DNA from: Microbacterium sp. LKL04
GTDB taxonomy: Bacteria; Actinomycetota; Actinomycetes; Actinomycetales; Microbacteriaceae
DNA: 64,000 nt
NCBI RefSeq assembly: GCF_900102005.1
Contig: NZ_LT627736.1
Coordinates: forward strand, 1,054,001-1,118,000
Direction of reading: 5' to 3'
The position numbers were made by a program, and so were the translations under genes. The notes under the pieces are model-generated. The model worked only from the letters and a program-made list of their open reading frames with translations, had not been told where the DNA came from and ran no database searches. This document shows positions 9,407-17,732 of this stretch, piece by piece (within the stretch, counting starts at the first letter, position 1; each line of letters opens with the position of its first letter).

Positions 9407-12400
9407 TCAGACGGCAGCCCGCTCTCGGACGCGTTGGCCCACCACGGCCGATACACCGTCCTGACGCATCGACACGCCGTAGAGCGCGTCCGCGATCTCC
9501 ATCGTGCGCTTCTGATGAGTGATCACGATCAGCTGGCTCGATTCCCGGAGCTGCTCGAAGACGCCGAGCAGCCGCCCGAGGTTGGCATCGTCGAGCGCAG
9601 CCTCCACCTCGTCCAGGATGTAGAACGGACTCGGACGCGCCTTGAAGATCGCCGTCAGAAGTGCGACCGCGGCCAGCGAGCGTTCACCGCCGGACAGCAG
9701 CGAGAGCCGCTCGATCTTCTTGCCGACCGGTCGCACCGCGACGTCGATGCCCGTCGTCAACGGGTGATCGGGATCGGTGAGGGAGATGGACCCCGTGCCG
9801 CCGGGGAACAGGATCGGGAAGACCTCACCGAAGGCCGTCCTCGTGTCCTCGAACGCGGCGAGGAAGATGCTCTGCATCCGCTCGTCCAACTCTTCGATGA
9901 TCGTGAGCAGATCCATGCGCGTTCGCACCAGGTCATCGAGCTGAGCCGTCAGGAAGGAATGCCTCTGCTCGAGCGCGGCGAACTCCTCGAGAGCGAGCGG
10001 GTTGACCCGACCGAGCTGAGCGAGTTTGCGCTCCGCGTCATGAAGGCGTTTCTGCTGAGTGGCACGGTCGAACAGCGCGGAGTCTTCACCGGATTCGTCC
10101 CGAACCGCCGCGTCCGGAGCGTATTCCGCGAGGAGAATATTCTCGTCGAAGCCGAGTTCCGACTGGACTCTGTCGAGCAGGCTCTGCACGTGCAGACGCT
10201 TCTCGTGCATCTGCAGTTCCAGCCCATGGACGGACTCCGTCACGCGCGTGAGCCGCTCACGGACCTGCCCGTCCTCACGCCGGAGCTGCGCGAGCTCCGC
10301 GGTCAGGGCCGTGCGGGTCTGCTCCGCACGTTCCAGCTCGACCCGGGCTTGGGCGGTCGAACGGTCGATCGAGTCCAGCACGGGCGGTAGCGCCGTCACG
10401 ACCTCGGACGCGATCGAGCGCTGAGCACGACGGACGACGGCACGACGTGCGGCCGCTTCTGCCGCCGCACGTTCCTTCTCGCGCTGACGCTCGAGCTGGA
10501 CCACGCGCGCCTCCGCCGCGCGGACGCGCTCCCGCAGCGTCTCGACATCCAGACGCGTGTCCATCTCTCGACCACGGGCAGCCTCGAGTGCATCGAGGAG
10601 GCCATCCCGAGCCGACGCATCGAGGATCGGCCGGGGAGTCTCTTCCGCGGCACTGAACGCCTCCCGCGCCGTCCCCGCAGCCGTGTCGGCATCCCGCGCC
10701 GCAGCCTCCGCCTGCCGGACTCCGGCCTCCAAGCGCTGGCACTCGGCGATGGCCGCCTCGAGGCGAACCGTCGCACGGTTGAGCTTCTCCGCCTGCGCCG
10801 CGCGCTCCGAGTCGTGCTCCCGCAGCGCGGTCAGCGACTCGCGGGTTCGCTGGCGGGCGGCATCCCACGCGGACTGCGCCTCGTCGAGGGCCTCGCGCAG
10901 GGAGTCGGCGATGACCGTGACCTCCGTCAGCCGCTCCCGGGCCGCATCGCGCTCGGCCGCGAGCTCCAGACGAGATCGAGACTGTCCCGAACCCGCCTGG
11001 AGGGTGCTCGTGGTGACGGTCTCCCCTGCGCGGGTGACGGCGACGATGCGGCTGCCTGCGCGGGCAGCGCTCCGGCACGCTGCGAAGGCGCCGTCGATGT
11101 CATCGGCGATGGCGACGCCCGCCAGCGCTGCTCGCACGCCCGCGGGCGCGTCCACGACGTCCGCCGCCCACGTCCACTCTCCGTCGAGAGGCGGTTCACC
11201 TGATTCCGGTCCATCCATCAAGGCGATGTCGACAGCACCCAGATCCTGGTCCCGAGCGGTCGTGATGACCGTCCGCGCCGTCTCGAGATCGTCCACGAGG
11301 ATACCGTCCGCGAGGGCACCGAGAGCGGCGGCTACCGCGGCCTCGTACCCCGCAGTCACGCGGATCGCATCACTGACGATGCCCCGGATACCGGCGCCGC
11401 CCCGCTCGACGACGGCCGCAGCGGCGTTCCGGATGTCCAACGCACGACCCAGTGCGGCCGTCTCCGCCAGCAAGGATTCGCGCTCGCGCTCCGCCGCGTG
11501 CAGCCGCTCGCGAATCGATCCCAGCTCGCGCTCGGCGTCGGAGGCATCCCGCTGGGCGCGTTCATACGCAGTCGTGTACTCGACGGCGGAATCCTCCGGC
11601 GTCTCCGCAGCCGGGGCGATCTCCGCCAAGGCGGATTCCGCCTCGTAGCGACGCTGTTCGGCCGCATCGAGCGCCCTCTGCTGGCGTTCGACGGTTGCGC
11701 GCAGAGCCTCCGCCTTCGACACCGCCGCCTCGGCGCGACCGCGCAGAGAGGCGAGGCGCATGTCGTGTTCCGACACGAGCGCGCTCTGCGCGGCGATGTC
11801 GGTGTCGAGTGCGTCGAGGTCGGCGCGGGATCTGATGACATCACGCGCCGCCGCGGCTGCGGCATCCTGAGCTGTGCCGAGACCGGAACCGATCTCGTCG
11901 ATCTCGCTTCGGGCCTCGTCGATGACGGCTTGCGTCACCGTGGCGCTCGCGTCGGGAGCCTCTCCGTCGTCCTCGAGGAGCGTCAGTCGCTGCCCGGCGA
12001 GCGAGTAGAGACCGCGCAGCCGATCTTGCACACGACCGAGCTCGAAGGTGATGGCGCGGGCGCTGTCGACCGCTTCAGCCCGCTGGTCGTTCTCGAGTTC
12101 ATCCATCCGGCGACGGAGGCCGTCGGCGCGATCCTGCAGAACGAGACGCTCGGCGTGGCGCTCCTGTTCGTTGCGGGAATGGTCTGCGAGCTCCGCGCGC
12201 AGACGCGCCAGTTCGTCGGCGTAGAGGCGCGCCTTCGCATCGCGCACCACCGCAGCGATCGACGCCGCCTCGCGGGCGATCTCCGCCTGCTTGCCGAGCG
12301 GCTTGAGCTGGCGCCGCAGTTCGCCGGCGAGATCACTCAGCCTCGTCAGATTCGCTTCCATCGCCTCGAGCTTGCGGAGGGTCTTCTCCTTGCGCCGGCG

Positions 12401-12910
12401 ATGCTTGAGGATGCCGGCCGCTTCCTCGATGAATCCGCGGCGATCCTCGGGGCTCGCCTGGAGGACGGTGTCGAGCCGGCCCTGTCCGACGATGACGTGC
12501 ATCTCTCGACCGAGGCCGGAATCGCTCAGGAGCTCTTGCACGTCGAGGAGACGGCAGGTCTCGCCGTTGATCGCGTACTCGCTGGAGCCGTTGCGAAACA
12601 GCGTCCGGCTGATGGTGACTTCGCTGTACTCGATCGGCAGGACGCCGTCGGCGTTGTCGATCGTCAGCTGCACTTCGGCACGACCGAGCGGGCCGCGCGT
12701 CGCGGTGCCGGCGAAGATGACATCCTCCATCTTGCCGCCGCGGAGAGTCTTCGCGCCCTGCTCACCCATCACCCAAGCGAGGGCATCGACGACGTTCGAC
12801 TTGCCCGACCCGTTGGGCCCCACGATGCAGGTCACCCCCGGTTCCAGGGCGAAGGTCGTCGGCTGGGCGAAGGATTTGAACCCCTTGAGCGTCACGCTCT
12901 TCAGGTGCAT
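9407..12910 (-). CDS. smc: chromosome partition protein SMC
   Basis: SMC is the condensin ATPase that organises and segregates the chromosome. The 1167-aa protein has the Walker A GPNGSGKS at residues 31-38, a long coiled coil, a hinge around residues 500-650 (RGGAGIRGIVSDAI and GILVDDLETA), a second coiled coil, then the ABC signature LSGGERSL and Walker B FYILDEVEAALDD near the C-terminus. The ATG at 12910 gives the family N-terminus MHLKSVTLKGFKSF; the open frame continues upstream but without homology. The partners scpA and scpB are not in this window. Confidence 0.97.
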   Translation of the reverse strand: MHLKSVTLKGFKSFAQPTTFALEPGVTCIVGPNGSGKSNVVDALAWVMGEQGAKTLRGGKMEDVIFAGTATRGPLGRAEVQLTIDNADGVLPIEYSEVTISRTLFRNGSSEYAINGETCRLLDVQELLSDSGLGREMHVIVGQGRLDTVLQASPEDRRGFIEEAAGILKHRRRKEKTLRKLEAMEANLTRLSDLAGELRRQLKPLGKQAEIAREAASIAAVVRDAKARLYADELARLRAELADHSRNEQERHAERLVLQDRADGLRRRMDELENDQRAEAVDSARAITFELGRVQDRLRGLYSLAGQRLTLLEDDGEAPDASATVTQAVIDEARSEIDEIGSGLGTAQDAAAAAARDVIRSRADLDALDTDIAAQSALVSEHDMRLASLRGRAEAAVSKAEALRATVERQQRALDAAEQRRYEAESALAEIAPAAETPEDSAVEYTTAYERAQRDASDAERELGSIRERLHAAERERESLLAETAALGRALDIRNAAAAVVERGGAGIRGIVSDAIRVTAGYEAAVAAALGALADGILVDDLETARTVITTARDQDLGAVDIALMDGPESGEPPLDGEWTWAADVVDAPAGVRAALAGVAIADDIDGAFAACRSAARAGSRIVAVTRAGETVTTSTLQAGSGQSRSRLELAAERDAARERLTEVTVIADSLREALDEAQSAWDAARQRTRESLTALREHDSERAAQAEKLNRATVRLEAAIAECQRLEAGVRQAEAAARDADTAAGTAREAFSAAEETPRPILDASARDGLLDALEAARGREMDTRLDVETLRERVRAAEARVVQLERQREKERAAAEAAARRAVVRRAQRSIASEVVTALPPVLDSIDRSTAQARVELERAEQTRTALTAELAQLRREDGQVRERLTRVTESVHGLELQMHEKRLHVQSLLDRVQSELGFDENILLAEYAPDAAVRDESGEDSALFDRATQQKRLHDAERKLAQLGRVNPLALEEFAALEQRHSFLTAQLDDLVRTRMDLLTIIEELDERMQSIFLAAFEDTRTAFGEVFPILFPGGTGSISLTDPDHPLTTGIDVAVRPVGKKIERLSLLSGGERSLAAVALLTAIFKARPSPFYILDEVEAALDDANLGRLLGVFEQLRESSQLIVITHQKRTMEIADALYGVSMRQDGVSAVVGQRVRERAAV

Positions 12911-12967
12911 GCGGGGCCTCCGGGGTCGTCGTCCCGTCCACGCTAGCGGACGAATCACGGACGCCAC

Positions 12968-12997
12968 TTGACGGCGCGCCCGGGGCGGCGCTAGTGT
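12968..12997 (+). promoter_or_regulatory. sigma-70-type promoter of the small-ORF/GNAT cluster
   Basis: TTGACG at 12968-12973 and TAGTGT at 12992-12997 are separated by 18 bp. This close match to a housekeeping actinobacterial promoter points rightward to the 36-aa ORF at 13038, predicting a transcript start near 13004. Confidence 0.6.
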
Positions 12998-13037
12998 CAG
13001 GGCTCGCGTCAGAAGTCTGAGAAAGGAGGTCCCCGAC

Positions 13038-13148
13038 ATGATTACTCGCATGATGCCCACCGGAGAAGCGTTCACCGCGTTCCCGTTCGCAGGGGGGACC
13101 CTCTCCTTCGACGCCGTAGCGGACACCCGCGCTCTCACCGGCCGCTGA
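13038..13148 (+). CDS. 36-aa small ORF with a near-perfect ribosome-binding site
   Basis: The start ATG at 13038 follows an AAAGGAGGT box at 13022-13030 with 7-nt spacing, the strongest Shine-Dalgarno match noticed in the window. The peptide begins MITRMMPTGEAFTAF and ends ADTRALTGR; it has no signal peptide or membrane segment. A good promoter lies 41-70 bp upstream. It could be a true small protein or a translated leader controlling the 85-aa and GNAT genes downstream. I do not recognise it. Confidence 0.6.
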   Translation: MITRMMPTGEAFTAFPFAGGTLSFDAVADTRALTGR

Positions 13149-13333
13149 CCACGGCGCCCCTGAGCTCCGTCTTCTGACGGACGACTGCGTCGAACCCGCT
13201 CGGACTCATCGTCCCTCCCCGCCGTGTGCGGCGGCCCTCGAGGCCCGCCCACGGTCGTGCTCTCTCGTGCTGCGGCACGATCCCCGCCGCGCCCGCGGCA
13301 CAACCCACTGCAACGATCGAAATGAGATCACTC

Positions 13334-13591
13334 ATGCGCACTCTCACCGCGCCGCAGCGCACAACGGCGGTCCTCGCCGCGCTGCAGCATCCGACCCTGA
13401 CGGGGCCCGCTCCCCGTCAGACGTTCATCGACCGACTCGCCCTCCGGATCGCGCTGGCGCTGCTCCTGTGGAGCACCCGCCCCGGCGCGAACCGGGAGGA
13501 GATCGAGGCTCGACACCGCGAGAGCCTCGCTCGCCGCGAGCGGGAAGCCGAGTGGGACCGCCGCCGCGCGTTCCTCGGCCCCCGCCTTTGA
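13334..13591 (+). CDS. small protein of unknown function, 85 aa
   Basis: An 85-aa basic protein, not recognised. The middle (RLALRIALALLLWST) is a short hydrophobic stretch that could be a single membrane anchor or amphipathic helix; the C-terminal third is a highly charged helix (EEIEARHRESLARREREAEWDRRR). An alternative in-frame ATG lies 12 bp upstream at 13322; neither start has a strong ribosome-binding site. It is between the 36-aa ORF and the GNAT gene on the same strand and probably belongs to their transcript. Confidence 0.55.
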   Translation: MRTLTAPQRTTAVLAALQHPTLTGPAPRQTFIDRLALRIALALLLWSTRPGANREEIEARHRESLARREREAEWDRRRAFLGPRL

Positions 13592-13595
13592 TCCC

Positions 13596-13628
13596 GTCCG
13601 GGGCTGCGACACCGTCGCGGCCCCGGAC
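13596..13628. terminator. 15-bp stem-loop between the 85-aa gene and the GNAT gene
   Basis: Arms at 13596-13610 and 13614-13628 pair over 15 positions (one T-G) around a 3-nt loop. It starts 4 bp after the 85-aa gene stop and ends 23 bp before the GNAT ATG. There is no T-run. It may attenuate read-through into the acetyltransferase gene or stabilise an mRNA end. Confidence 0.55.
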
Positions 13629-13651
13629 CCACGCACGTCAGGAGCACGATC

Positions 13652-14740
13652 ATGACCACCCCCGCCTACGAGATCCGCCCGCTCATCGTCCCCGCCTCGC
13701 TCGATGCACCGAACGCGGCGGACTTCATCGCGATGGTCGACGTCCGCAATGAGATCTACCGAGAGATCAGCGCGAACGATGATGAAGCCGCGACACCGGC
13801 CCAGCTGCTGCCCCACTTCCAGGAAGACCCCGACAACGACAAACACAGCTGGATCGTCCTCGTCGACGACGAGGTGGCCGGACGCGTCATCGTCGACATC
13901 CCCGCCGAGCAGGGGTCACAGGTCGCGTACTGGACGGTCGAACTACTCGAACGCGTCCAGGGCAGAGGGATCGGTTCCGACCTTCTCGAACTCGTCGAGG
14001 AGACGGCACGCCAGGCTGGACGAACCGTCCTGGAATCCTGGGCGGAGCACCCGGAACCCGCGGACGGCGTGTCGGTCCCACGACTCCCCGCACCGACCGA
14101 GTTCGGCACCATCCCACAGGACCGCCCCGCGCGGTACTACCTGCGTCACGGGCACACCCTCGAACAGGTGGACCGCAAGAGCATCCTCGACCTGGATGCC
14201 TCGCTCGCGACCACCCGCGCACTGTTGGCGGATGCCGAGACCCACTCGGCGGGCTACCGCGTCGAACAGTGGCTGCTCCCCATTCCCGCGCAGTATCGCG
14301 AGAGTTTTGCCTGGGCGAAGTCCCGCATGTCGACGGATGCCCCCACGGCCGGCCTCGAGGTCGACGAGGAGAAGTGGGATCTCGATCGCCTCGAGCGTCA
14401 CGAGGCGCGTTACCTGGAAGCCGGCCAGACCGTCCTGGTCACCGCGGCGGTCCACGAGGCCACGGGCGATGTCGTCGCCTTCAACGAGCTCTGCTCCGGA
14501 GCTGACCCGACCGCGACCACGCAGCAGATGGACACCCTGGTGCTCCGGGAGCACCGTGGCCACCGTCTGGGCCAGCTCATCAAATGCGCGGGAATCCTGC
14601 GGTGGCGAGAAATCGCTCCCGAGTCACGCCGGATCATCACCTGGAATGCCGAGGAGAACCGGCCGATGCTGAGCATCAATGAGGCGATCGGGTTCGCCCC
14701 CGCCGCCTACATCGGCGCCTGGAAGAAGGTACTCGCCTAA
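13652..14740 (+). CDS. double-domain GNAT N-acetyltransferase
   Basis: A 362-aa protein built from two GNAT folds. The N-terminal copy has the acetyl-CoA pyrophosphate loop RVQGRGIGSD at residues 101-110, and the C-terminal copy has REHRGHRLGQ at 299-308, followed by the typical NENxxM-like segment (WNAEENRPMLSINEAIGF). The two-domain layout resembles mycothiol synthase MshD and antibiotic-type acetyltransferases, but the overall sequence does not identify a substrate. A CAGGAG box precedes the ATG at 13652. Its last 4 bp overlap the convergent mutM. It ends an apparent accessory cluster starting at the 36-aa ORF. Confidence 0.85.
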   Translation: MTTPAYEIRPLIVPASLDAPNAADFIAMVDVRNEIYREISANDDEAATPAQLLPHFQEDPDNDKHSWIVLVDDEVAGRVIVDIPAEQGSQVAYWTVELLERVQGRGIGSDLLELVEETARQAGRTVLESWAEHPEPADGVSVPRLPAPTEFGTIPQDRPARYYLRHGHTLEQVDRKSILDLDASLATTRALLADAETHSAGYRVEQWLLPIPAQYRESFAWAKSRMSTDAPTAGLEVDEEKWDLDRLERHEARYLEAGQTVLVTAAVHEATGDVVAFNELCSGADPTATTQQMDTLVLREHRGHRLGQLIKCAGILRWREIAPESRRIITWNAEENRPMLSINEAIGFAPAAYIGAWKKVLA

Positions 14741-15654
14741 GCTCGGCGCTGGCATTTCGGGCAGTAGTGGCTCGACCGGTTGGTGAAGCTCACCCGGACG
14801 ATCGGCGTCCCGCATCGAGGACACGGTTCGCCCGTGCGACCGTACGCGTTCAGCGAGTGGGCGAAGTAGCCGGCCTGCCCGTTGACGTTGACGTACTGCG
14901 CGTCGAAGCTCGTTCCACCCTCGGCGAGGGCCCGGTGCAGAACCGCCCGGACCTCGCCGAGGAGGCGCCCGAGCGACCGGGTCGAGAGATCGTTTCCGAG
15001 GCGCTCCGGGTGCAGCCGTGACGCCCAGAGTGCTTCATCGGCGTAGATGTTGCCGATGCCGCTCACGACGGTCTGGTCGAGGAGGACGCGTTTGACAGCC
15101 GAACGCGTGCGGAGCACCGCGCGCCGGAAGGCGTCCTCGTCGAAGGCCGGATCGAGCGGATCACGCGCGATGTGCGCGACCTGGCTCGGCACCAGCGCGA
15201 CGTCGCTCCCCCGCCCGCCGGCCGCGCCGTCGGGCGTGGGATCCAGACGATCGACGGCCAAAGATCCGAACGTGCGCTGATCGACGAAGACGACGGCGAG
15301 ATCTCCGTGTTCCGGATGCCGCACGTCGAGCCGGATGCGCTCGTGCCGCAGCGGCGGGGTCCCGGACTCGCGGAGGAGCATCTGGCCGCTCATACCGAGG
15401 TGGCCGACGATTGCCTCACGCTCACGGACGTCGGTCCCGGCCGTTGTCGTCGCCAGCGGCATCCACAGGAACTTGCCGCGACGGACGACACCGTCGATGC
15501 GTCGACCGGTCACCCGGAATTCGAAGTCGGCGGCGTCGCCCGCGTGGCGTGTCAATGCTCGCGCGTCGGAGACGGTCACGGCGTCGATCCGCGAGCTCGC
15601 CAGAGCCGGTTCGAGGCCGGCGCGGACGACCTCGACCTCAGGCAGCTCGGGCAC
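14737..15654 (-). CDS. mutM: formamidopyrimidine-DNA glycosylase MutM (Fpg)
   Basis: MutM removes oxidised purines such as 8-oxoguanine and nicks the abasic site. The 305-aa protein starts MPELPEVE, giving the catalytic Pro2 and Glu3, and has the conserved Lys in RRGKFLW, the helix-two-turn-helix near RTRSAVKRVLLDQTVVSGIGNIYADE, and a C-terminal four-cysteine zinc finger (CPRCG ... YCPKC). It lies 6 bp downstream of rnc in the usual rnc-mutM order. Confidence 0.96.
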   Translation of the reverse strand: MPELPEVEVVRAGLEPALASSRIDAVTVSDARALTRHAGDAADFEFRVTGRRIDGVVRRGKFLWMPLATTTAGTDVREREAIVGHLGMSGQMLLRESGTPPLRHERIRLDVRHPEHGDLAVVFVDQRTFGSLAVDRLDPTPDGAAGGRGSDVALVPSQVAHIARDPLDPAFDEDAFRRAVLRTRSAVKRVLLDQTVVSGIGNIYADEALWASRLHPERLGNDLSTRSLGRLLGEVRAVLHRALAEGGTSFDAQYVNVNGQAGYFAHSLNAYGRTGEPCPRCGTPIVRVSFTNRSSHYCPKCQRRA

Positions 15655-15660
15655 GGCGCC

Positions 15661-16353
15661 TCACGCCTGCGACGACAGCACGCGCCAGACGGCGAGAGCA
15701 GCCGCCATCTCGGCCTGCTTCTTGCTGGAGCCGCCCCCGGTGCGGGAGACGTCGCCGACAGCGACCGTTGCGGTGAAGACCCGATGGTGATCGGGCCCCG
15801 CGGCATCCACGCTGTAGGTCGGTGCCGACATCCCGCGCCGTGCCGCGAGCTCCTGGAGCGCGGTCTTCGGGTCCATCGCTGCGCCGTACCGCTCCGGGTC
15901 GGCCATCAACGGCGAGACGAGACGGAGCACGAGCGCGGTCGCTTCGTCGATGCCCGCGGAGAGGTAAGCGGCACCGATGAGCGCTTCGGTCGTGTCCGCG
16001 AGGATCGAATCCTTGTCGCGGCCGCCGGTCTGATCTTCACCCCGCCCCAGTCGCAGGTGGGCGCCGAGACCCATGCCGCGAGCGACTTCTGCGAGAGCGA
16101 CGGTGGATACGACGCTCGCGCGTCGCTTCGCCAGCGAGCCTTCGTCCAGCTCGGGATGCGACCGGTAGAGGTGCACGGTCACGGCCATGCCGAGGATCGA
16201 ATCGCCGAGGAACTCCAGCCGCTCGTTGTGAGCGATCCCGCCATGCTCGTACGCATACGAGCGGTGGGTGAGCGCAAGCGACACAAGCTCGGGGTCGATA
16301 TCGACCCCGAGCTTGTGTGTGAGTACCGAGTGATCGGTCACTGCGTCTGTCAC
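15661..16353 (-). CDS. rnc: ribonuclease III
   Basis: RNase III cuts double-stranded RNA in rRNA precursors and mRNAs. The 230-aa protein has the catalytic signature ERLEFLGDSILGM near residues 43-55, the second metal-binding block DTTEALIGAAYL, and a C-terminal double-stranded RNA-binding domain (DPKTALQELAARRG to the end). It is in the DUF177-rpmF-rnc-mutM order, starting 10 bp after rpmF. Codons 12-25 contain a perfect 38-bp palindrome (16281-16318) that would fold the mRNA into a long hairpin, a plausible self-cleavage site; see the separate entry. Confidence 0.96.
   Translation of the reverse strand: MTDAVTDHSVLTHKLGVDIDPELVSLALTHRSYAYEHGGIAHNERLEFLGDSILGMAVTVHLYRSHPELDEGSLAKRRASVVSTVALAEVARGMGLGAHLRLGRGEDQTGGRDKDSILADTTEALIGAAYLSAGIDEATALVLRLVSPLMADPERYGAAMDPKTALQELAARRGMSAPTYSVDAAGPDHHRVFTATVAVGDVSRTGGGSSKKQAEMAAALAVWRVLSSQA
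16281..16318. repeat. perfect 38-bp palindrome inside the 5' coding region of rnc
   Basis: ACACAAGCTCGGGGTCGAT at 16281-16299 is followed immediately by its exact reverse complement at 16300-16318. In rnc mRNA it would form a hairpin of about 17 bp with a minimal loop, spanning codons 12-25. Such long perfect duplex is the class of structure RNase III cuts. The palindrome is seen directly; the regulatory role is inference. Confidence 0.9.
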
Positions 16354-16363
16354 GACGCGGCGA

Positions 16364-16573
16364 TCAGATGTCGGCGACCTTGCGGCCCTTGTACTCGAGG
16401 AACAGCTCCGTGCCCTGCGAGTCGGTGACGACCTTCGCCTGGTGGGGACGGCTGTAGACGACCTTGCCGTTCTCGATGGTCTTGACGAGCGTGGGGGCCT
16501 CGGCCTTCCACTGCGCGCGACGCGAACGGGTGTTGGAGCGGGAGACCTTCCGCTTCGGGGGGTTACCTGCCAT
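16364..16573 (-). CDS. rpmF: 50S ribosomal protein L32
   Basis: A 69-aa basic ribosomal protein. The start MAGNPPKRKVSRSNTRSRRA is characteristic of L32. The long actinobacterial form continues with a TLVKTIENGKVVYSRPHQAK segment. No zinc-binding cysteines are present, so this is the C-minus (zinc-independent) type. The gene is 2 bp after the DUF177 stop and 10 bp before the rnc start, the standard yceD-rpmF-rnc arrangement. Confidence 0.95.
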   Translation of the reverse strand: MAGNPPKRKVSRSNTRSRRAQWKAEAPTLVKTIENGKVVYSRPHQAKVVTDSQGTELFLEYKGRKVADI

Positions 16574-16575
16574 GG

Positions 16576-17151
16576 TCAGCTCTTCTCTGTGTCGTCGGCG
16601 GCGGGGCGTACTGCCTCGTCGTCGTGGTCTGTGGATGGGGCCGACAAGGCGGCCAGCGCAGTCCAGCGCGGGTCGATCTGAGTCTCCGGGACCGGTGCTT
16701 CGGTCAGCTTCTCGCCCGTGGTCGGATCGAGTCCGGGGCAGTCCGGCTGACACACCGGCTGGAACGGAAGCGACAGGACGATCGCATCCCTGACCCCTGT
16801 TTCAAGATCCACGTGGTCGTCTTGAACCTGGAAGTCAGTCGCTTCGTCCCCAGAATACCCGAAGAGTTCCTGAAACTCGACTTCGAGCGGGCGTGTCAGG
16901 TCCATGAGGCACCGGCTGCACTGCCCCTCGTACGTCGCCGCGATGTCCGCGGTGACCAGGATCCCCTCGTGGACCGACTCGAGACGGACGTCGACACGGA
17001 CGTCGCTACCCTGGTCGACCCATGCCAGCCCCTCGCCCCACTTCTCGGGTGCCGGGACCGTCACCTCGAACTCGCGCATCTCCCCGGGTGCCCGGACGAT
17101 GTCCCGGACGGGGAGGACGAAGGGACCGCTGTTCACACGCTTTCTGACCAC
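16576..17151 (-). CDS. DUF177 (YceD) family protein
   Basis: A 191-aa protein of the DUF177/YceD family, linked in bacteria to 23S rRNA accumulation and nearly always encoded before rpmF. The family core is seen in YEGQCSRCLMDLTRPLEVEFQELF (residues 75-98), with a CxxC that pairs with later cysteines (PVCQPDCPGL). The tail is acidic. The GTG at 17151 gives the expected length. The neighbour rpmF begins 2 bp after its stop, so they are probably cotranslated. Confidence 0.88.
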   Translation of the reverse strand: MVRKRVNSGPFVLPVRDIVRAPGEMREFEVTVPAPEKWGEGLAWVDQGSDVRVDVRLESVHEGILVTADIAATYEGQCSRCLMDLTRPLEVEFQELFGYSGDEATDFQVQDDHVDLETGVRDAIVLSLPFQPVCQPDCPGLDPTTGEKLTEAPVPETQIDPRWTALAALSAPSTDHDDEAVRPAADDTEKS

Positions 17152-17192
17152 GGTCGTCCATGCTACGCGTGACGGAGACCCCGCGGGCCGGA

Positions 17193-17690
17193 TCAGCCGG
17201 TACGCGCGCCGTTGTCGAGGAAGCGCGCGACGGGGCCTGGTACGAACGGAGACACATCGCCCCCGAGCGAGGCGACCTGACGGACCAGCGAACTGGACAC
17301 CAGAGCATGCGCGGGATCGGGCAGGAGGAAGACCGTCTCGATGTGAGCGAGATGCCGATTCACGATGGCCATCGGTGTCTCGTACGCGACGTCCACCTGC
17401 GACCGGATGCCCTTCACCAGCACGCCGGCGCCCACATCGGTCGCGTAATCGACGAGGAGTCCGACGCTCCAGGCGGCCACGACCACATCACCCTCGATGC
17501 CTTCCTCCTCGATCGACTGCTCGAGGAGCGACAGACGCTGCGCGATCGGCAGCATCGCCTCTTTGCCGGGGTTGTGCACGACGAGGACATGCAGCTGGTC
17601 ATACAGTGCTGCAGCCCTGCGGATGACGTCGAGATGCCCGAGGGTCGAAGGGTCGAAGGAACCCGGCACGACGGCGATCCGGTTGTTCAT
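17193..17690 (-). CDS. coaD: phosphopantetheine adenylyltransferase CoaD
   Basis: CoaD makes dephospho-CoA from 4'-phosphopantetheine and ATP, the fourth step of coenzyme A synthesis. The 165-aa protein shows the nucleotidyltransferase motif [13 protein letters not shown] (TxGH, residues 9-21) and the C-terminal ATP site SSSLVRQ near 130. Length and start are standard. It lies between recG and the DUF177 gene on the same strand, as in other actinobacteria. Confidence 0.96.
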   Translation of the reverse strand: MNNRIAVVPGSFDPSTLGHLDVIRRAAALYDQLHVLVVHNPGKEAMLPIAQRLSLLEQSIEEEGIEGDVVVAAWSVGLLVDYATDVGAGVLVKGIRSQVDVAYETPMAIVNRHLAHIETVFLLPDPAHALVSSSLVRQVASLGGDVSPFVPGPVARFLDNGARTG

Positions 17691-17732
17691 GTCGTCGAGC
17701 CTAACGACACCCTGCGCCTCCCGCGCAGCGAC

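Noticed and set aside
9315-9456. A longer start for the excalibur protein
   Set aside because: The ATG at 9315 begins directly with a good signal peptide; the longer form would place a Cys-rich segment before it.
12911-13303. An N-terminal extension of about 130 codons for SMC
   Set aside because: The family N-terminus begins at 12910; the upstream translation has no homology and overlaps the promoter and small ORF on the other strand.
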